From contig JAFYLD010000039.1 of the NCBI GenBank assembly GCA_017537245.1, positions 17,942-81,941 of the forward strand: a stretch of 64,000 nucleotides of DNA, written 5' to 3'. Made by a program: the position numbers and the translations under genes. Source of the DNA: Clostridia bacterium. GTDB taxonomy: Bacteria > Bacillota > Clostridia > Oscillospirales > Acutalibacteraceae. Under the pieces are notes generated by a model that made no database searches, was not told the DNA's origin, and saw only the letters and a program-made list of their open reading frames with translations. Below are positions 61,843 to 64,000 of the stretch, one piece after another (the stretch's first letter is position 1; every line of letters begins with the position of its first letter).

Positions 61843-62859
61843 ATGGAAAAACTAAGAGTAGCAGTTATTGGCTGCGGTAATATTTCGGTTATGCATCTTG
61901 ATTCTATTCACGCTTTCGACGACGTAGAATTGGTTGCAGTTTGTGACGTAAAAGAAGACAGAGCAATTGCAGCTTCACAAAAATATGGCGGCAAGGTATA
62001 TACCGATTACAAGCAAATGTTTGCAAACGAAAAGCTTGACGCGGTAAATATTTGTTTGCCACATTATTTGCACGTGCCTGTAGCAATTGATGCTTTTCAC
62101 GCAGGTATTAACGTAATTAGTGAAAAGCCGATGAGTATCAAGTACGAGGATGCTGTTAATGCGGTTAATACCGCAAAAGAGTGTGGCGTGCTTTACGGCG
62201 TAATTTTTCAGTGCCGCTATAATGCGCCTTCACAACTTGTAAAGCAGCGTATTATGGATGGTAAATTAGGTCCTGTAAAATGCGGTAGAACAACGCTTAC
62301 TTGGTATCGTCCTGATAATTACTACGATCATTCCGATTGGAAGGGTACTTGGGACAAAGAAGGCGGCGGTGTAATTATTGACCAAGCTATTCACTCAATT
62401 GACCTTGCTAACTGGATGATTAACAGTAAGCCAGTTGAAGTGCAGTCAACATTACATAACCGTAACCATGAAATTATGGTGGTGGAAGATACCGGTGAAG
62501 GTCTTATTAAGTACGAAAACGGCGCATTGCTTTCATTCTTTGCGATGAATAACTATCTTTGTGATGATCCTATCGAAATAAGATTGCTTTGTGAAAACGG
62601 TAAGGCAACCTTTACTTATGACGAGGCAACCGTTAGATACAAAGACGGCACTATCGAAACCGCTACTAACAAGCCGGAAGATATGTTTAAATATACAGGC
62701 GGTAAGGATTATTGGGGTTTCCAACACGCGGTGCAAATCAGACAGTTCTTTAACGCAGTAAAAGGTGAGGAAGAACTTGAGATTTCGGGTGAGGAAGCGC
62801 TTAAGATTCAAAACATTATTTGTAAGATTTACGAAAATAATGATAATCCTTTTAAATAA
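61843..62859 (+). CDS. Gfo/Idh/MocA-family oxidoreductase B
   Basis: 338-residue paralogue of the preceding enzyme: GCGNISVMHLDSIHAF, SEKPMSIK and IIDQAIHSIDLANWM. The two proteins align in layout but differ clearly in the substrate domain, suggesting successive steps rather than duplication of one. Last gene of the operon, followed by a terminator. No transporter, regulator or hydrolase lies beside them. Confidence 0.9.
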   Translation: MEKLRVAVIGCGNISVMHLDSIHAFDDVELVAVCDVKEDRAIAASQKYGGKVYTDYKQMFANEKLDAVNICLPHYLHVPVAIDAFHAGINVISEKPMSIKYEDAVNAVNTAKECGVLYGVIFQCRYNAPSQLVKQRIMDGKLGPVKCGRTTLTWYRPDNYYDHSDWKGTWDKEGGGVIIDQAIHSIDLANWMINSKPVEVQSTLHNRNHEIMVVEDTGEGLIKYENGALLSFFAMNNYLCDDPIEIRLLCENGKATFTYDEATVRYKDGTIETATNKPEDMFKYTGGKDYWGFQHAVQIRQFFNAVKGEEELEISGEEALKIQNIICKIYENNDNPFK

Positions 62860-62863
62860 AATT

Positions 62864-62893
62864 AAAGCACTCGCTTAAAGCGGGTGCTTTTGA
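62864..62893 (+). terminator. Terminator after sugar operon
   Basis: 12-bp stem AAAGCACTCGCT / AGCGGGTGCTTT (one G-U), 3-base loop, TTTTGATTTT tail. Confidence 0.88.
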
Positions 62894-62897
62894 TTTT

Positions 62898-62926
62898 GCG
62901 GAACGACATATAGGTCGTTCCCTACA
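62898..62926 (-). repeat. REP-like palindrome related to those in the RAYT gene
   Basis: On the minus strand TGTAGGGAACGACCTATATG then TCGTTCCGC: the same TGTAGGG-CGACC start and GTCGT-CCGC end as the RAYT-embedded palindromes, with a slightly longer arm. Lies between a terminator and the convergent deacetylase gene. Confidence 0.6.
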
Positions 62927-62932
62927 TAACTG

Positions 62933-63562
62933 TTATATATTGTTTAGGTTATGGATATGTACTCCAACGGGTGGGTTGGTAATGCCCTTGATTTTGAAAA
63001 ATTCGTCTGGGGTTACGAGCTCGTAGCCACGGTTTTTAAGCTCGGGTAATATGGTTTTAAGAGCTATATAGGTGTGCTCACGTACGTGCATACAAGCAAA
63101 AGCGCCATCGCAAACGGTTTCGAGAGTTTGCGCTATTACGCGCTCTGGAGTAGCGCTAGGTTCCCAATCGGCGCCGCAATGCATACCGTAGCCAATGAGC
63201 ACAAGACCTAGTTTGCGGCAAACATCTAGCACGCGCTCGTCTGGACAATGACAGGGGAGTCGGGCAATATTTTTCATATCGTAGCCGATACGATTCTTTA
63301 TATCTGTTACGGGTTCGGTCATTTCTTTTATTATTTCATCGTCGGTTAGAGTTTCTAGTTTGCGGTGAGTATGTGAGTGACCAACTAGCTGAAAACCGTT
63401 ATCTACGGCGTATTTTAGCATATATTCGGTGTCGTCGGTTACTCGGTCCCCCATAATGGCAAATCCCGCTTTAAAGTCGTATTCTTTAAAAAGGTCGATA
63501 ATTTCGCACATAAATGGTAGTGGACCGTCATCTAGAACGATGGAGATATATTTCTTTTCCAA
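62933..63562 (-). CDS. Polysaccharide deacetylase (NodB fold)
   Basis: 209-residue carbohydrate esterase 4-like protein. Metal and catalytic motifs: VLDDGP (first Asp pair), GHSHTHRKL (HxxxH) and a later LPCHCPDERVL in place of RxPYG. No signal peptide is evident from the chosen start, so it may act inside the cell or be anchored otherwise. TTG at 63562 is preferred, with GAGG 8 bases upstream; the GTG at 63571 overlaps that site. Confidence 0.85.
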   Translation of the reverse strand: MEKKYISIVLDDGPLPFMCEIIDLFKEYDFKAGFAIMGDRVTDDTEYMLKYAVDNGFQLVGHSHTHRKLETLTDDEIIKEMTEPVTDIKNRIGYDMKNIARLPCHCPDERVLDVCRKLGLVLIGYGMHCGADWEPSATPERVIAQTLETVCDGAFACMHVREHTYIALKTILPELKNRGYELVTPDEFFKIKGITNPPVGVHIHNLNNI

Positions 63563-63633
63563 TAATAACACCTCGCATAATTGTATAGTTTTATTATATA
63601 AAATTTTTGTAAAAAGTAAATATAAATTTATAC

Positions 63634-63662
63634 TTGATTATTTTGTTTTGTTGTGATATAAT
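63634..63662 (+). promoter_or_regulatory. Promoter of tRNA-Arg
   Basis: TTGATT (63634-63639), 17-base spacer, TATAAT (63657-63662) with an upstream TGA giving an extended -10. Confidence 0.72.
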
Positions 63663-63689
63663 ATCTTGCGTTGCCAAGATAGGCGATAC

Positions 63690-63766
63690 GCGCTGATAGC
63701 TCAGTTGGATAGAGCATCTGCCTTCTAAGCAGAGGGTCGGGGGTTCGAATCCCTTTCAGCGTGCCA
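63690..63766 (+). tRNA. tRNA-Arg, anticodon TCT
   Basis: Cloverleaf of 77 bases including encoded CCA. Acceptor GCGCTGA / TCAGCGT (G1-U72 at the end), D-arm with GCTC...GAGC, anticodon stem TCTGC / GCAGA with loop CTTCTAA (anticodon TCT, reads AGA/AGG), T-arm GGGGG-TTCGAAT-CCCTT with two G-U pairs. Discriminator G. Confidence 0.97.
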
Positions 63767-63813
63767 ATAATACGAAATCCACTTTCGTGGGTTTCGTATT
63801 ATTTTTTATATAG
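63750..63813 (+). repeat. 64-bp direct repeat, copy 1 (tRNA 3' end plus terminator)
   Basis: Covers the last 17 bases of tRNA-Arg, its terminator and TATATAG. Identical to 63937-64000. Confidence 0.98.
63767..63808 (+). terminator. Terminator of tRNA-Arg
   Basis: ATAATACGAAATCCAC / GTGGGTTTCGTATTAT stem (one G-U), loop TTTC, T6 tail. Confidence 0.95.
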
Positions 63814-63936
63814 ATAAAGGGATTCGAACAAGGGCGGTTTGCCACGTGGCAAATTGCAACCTTTCGGCGAACGGTTGCAAAGCCCGTGGGTAACGAGCGA
63901 AAGCGAGGCGATAGCACACTGTAGTGTGTGGAATAC
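63814..63936. other. Structured spacer of tRNA-derived repeat unit
   Basis: 123 bases with no plausible ORF. It holds AAAGGGATTCGAAC (63816-63829), exact reverse complement of the tRNA T-arm 63743-63756; the perfect palindrome TTTGCCACGTGGCAAA (63838-63853); TTGCAACC / GGTTGCAA (63854-63861, 63873-63880), both enclosed by GGGC (832-835) / GCCC (882-885); GAGCGAAAGCGAG; and CACACT-GT-AGTGTG (63915-63928). Confidence 0.85.
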
Positions 63937-64000
63937 TCCCTTTCAGCGTGCCAATAATACGAAATCCACTTTCGTGGGTTTCGTATTATTTTTTATATAG
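63937..64000 (+). repeat. 64-bp direct repeat, copy 2, running off window end
   Basis: Exact copy of 63750-63813: a 17-base tRNA-Arg 3' end without the rest of the tRNA, followed by a second terminator. The copies are 187 bases apart and the match is cut only by the window edge. Confidence 0.98.

Noticed and set aside
63690-64000. Integrated genomic island with attL/attR at tRNA-Arg
   Set aside because: Repeat copies are only 187 bp apart and enclose no gene; an island could exist beyond the window but cannot be claimed.
63750-64000. CRISPR array
   Set aside because: Only two repeat copies of 64 bp, with a structured non-spacer-like interval and no cas genes.

Overview
The window comes from a low-to-mid GC Gram-positive, endospore-lineage Firmicute, most likely an uncultured member of the class Clostridia. 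Several things support this: a yabO/yabP/yabQ/divIC/yabR cluster behind hup, a gerW (ytfJ) gene and an scpAB-DUF2953-gerW-dacF-rluB cluster, a T-box leader in front of ileS, a bifunctional Rel enzyme, an LtaS-like synthase, strong sigma-A type promoters and U-tailed terminators. Most of the window is core genome. There are no rRNA genes, no CRISPR array and no prophage. Intact mobile-type coding capacity is limited to one REP-associated (RAYT) transposase-like gene.

Layout. 1-10.2 kb: truncated murC, an AlaX-type editing protein, prmA, prfB, an FKBP-domain lipoprotein, a Sfp-type PPTase, a PucR-type regulator, then ftsE-ftsX and an M23 hydrolase with a coiled coil (the FtsEX-activated hydrolase arrangement). 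10.2-15.4 kb: VanZ-like protein, a small unknown, then a MarR regulator and a heterodimeric ABC exporter behind a consensus promoter with a palindromic operator candidate. 15.5-23.2 kb: recJ-rel-dtd-MBL hydrolase-hemZ-like-P-loop kinase run. 23.2-30.5 kb: zinc-ribbon protein, MTA/SAH nucleosidase, SpoVB-like flippase, hup and the yabOPQ-divIC-yabR cluster, an RNA methyltransferase and a lipid kinase. 30.5-32.6 kb: groES-groEL without a CIRCE element. 32.6-33.9 kb: a small AT-rich accessory patch (unknown gene plus RAYT). 33.9-37.2 kb (minus): LOG, NUDIX and LTA synthase-like genes. 37.4-41.0 kb (minus): ileS of the eukaryotic-like type with a 360-base T-box leader. 41.1-42.4 kb: C39-like protein, rpe and an unlisted 40-residue membrane peptide. 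42.4-46.7 kb (minus): amino-acid ABC importer whose permease carries an unusual extracytoplasmic N-terminal domain, then a DUF421/DUF4363 pair. 46.7-50.2 kb: polysaccharide ABC exporter plus a double glycosyltransferase. 50.3-52.6 kb: serC-serA. 52.7-54.2 kb (minus): membrane glycosyltransferase. 54.2-59.6 kb: M50 protease and the scpAB-to-rluB cluster. 59.6-62.9 kb: secG and a three-gene sugar/polyol operon. 62.9-63.6 kb (minus): polysaccharide deacetylase. 63.7-64.0 kb: tRNA-Arg(UCU) followed by a structured repeat.

The one stretch over 300 bases without a gene (40603-41106) holds the ileS leader (T-box, terminator, an inserted repeat) on the minus strand and the promoter of the C39-like gene on the plus strand.

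Most unusual items: (a) an exact 64-bp direct repeat, period 187 bp, that duplicates the 3' end of tRNA-Arg plus its terminator, with an inverted copy of the T-arm and nested palindromes in between, running off the window end; (b) two REP-like palindromes embedded in the coding sequence of the RAYT gene, with a related palindrome at 62.9 kb; (c) a second repeat family in two copies, one inside the ileS mRNA leader; (d) two genes (yabP, dacF) whose Shine-Dalgarno sits in the 3' arm of a terminator-like hairpin and whose TTG start lies in the U-tract; (e) the fused permease domain. All calls are from reading the sequence; no database search was run.
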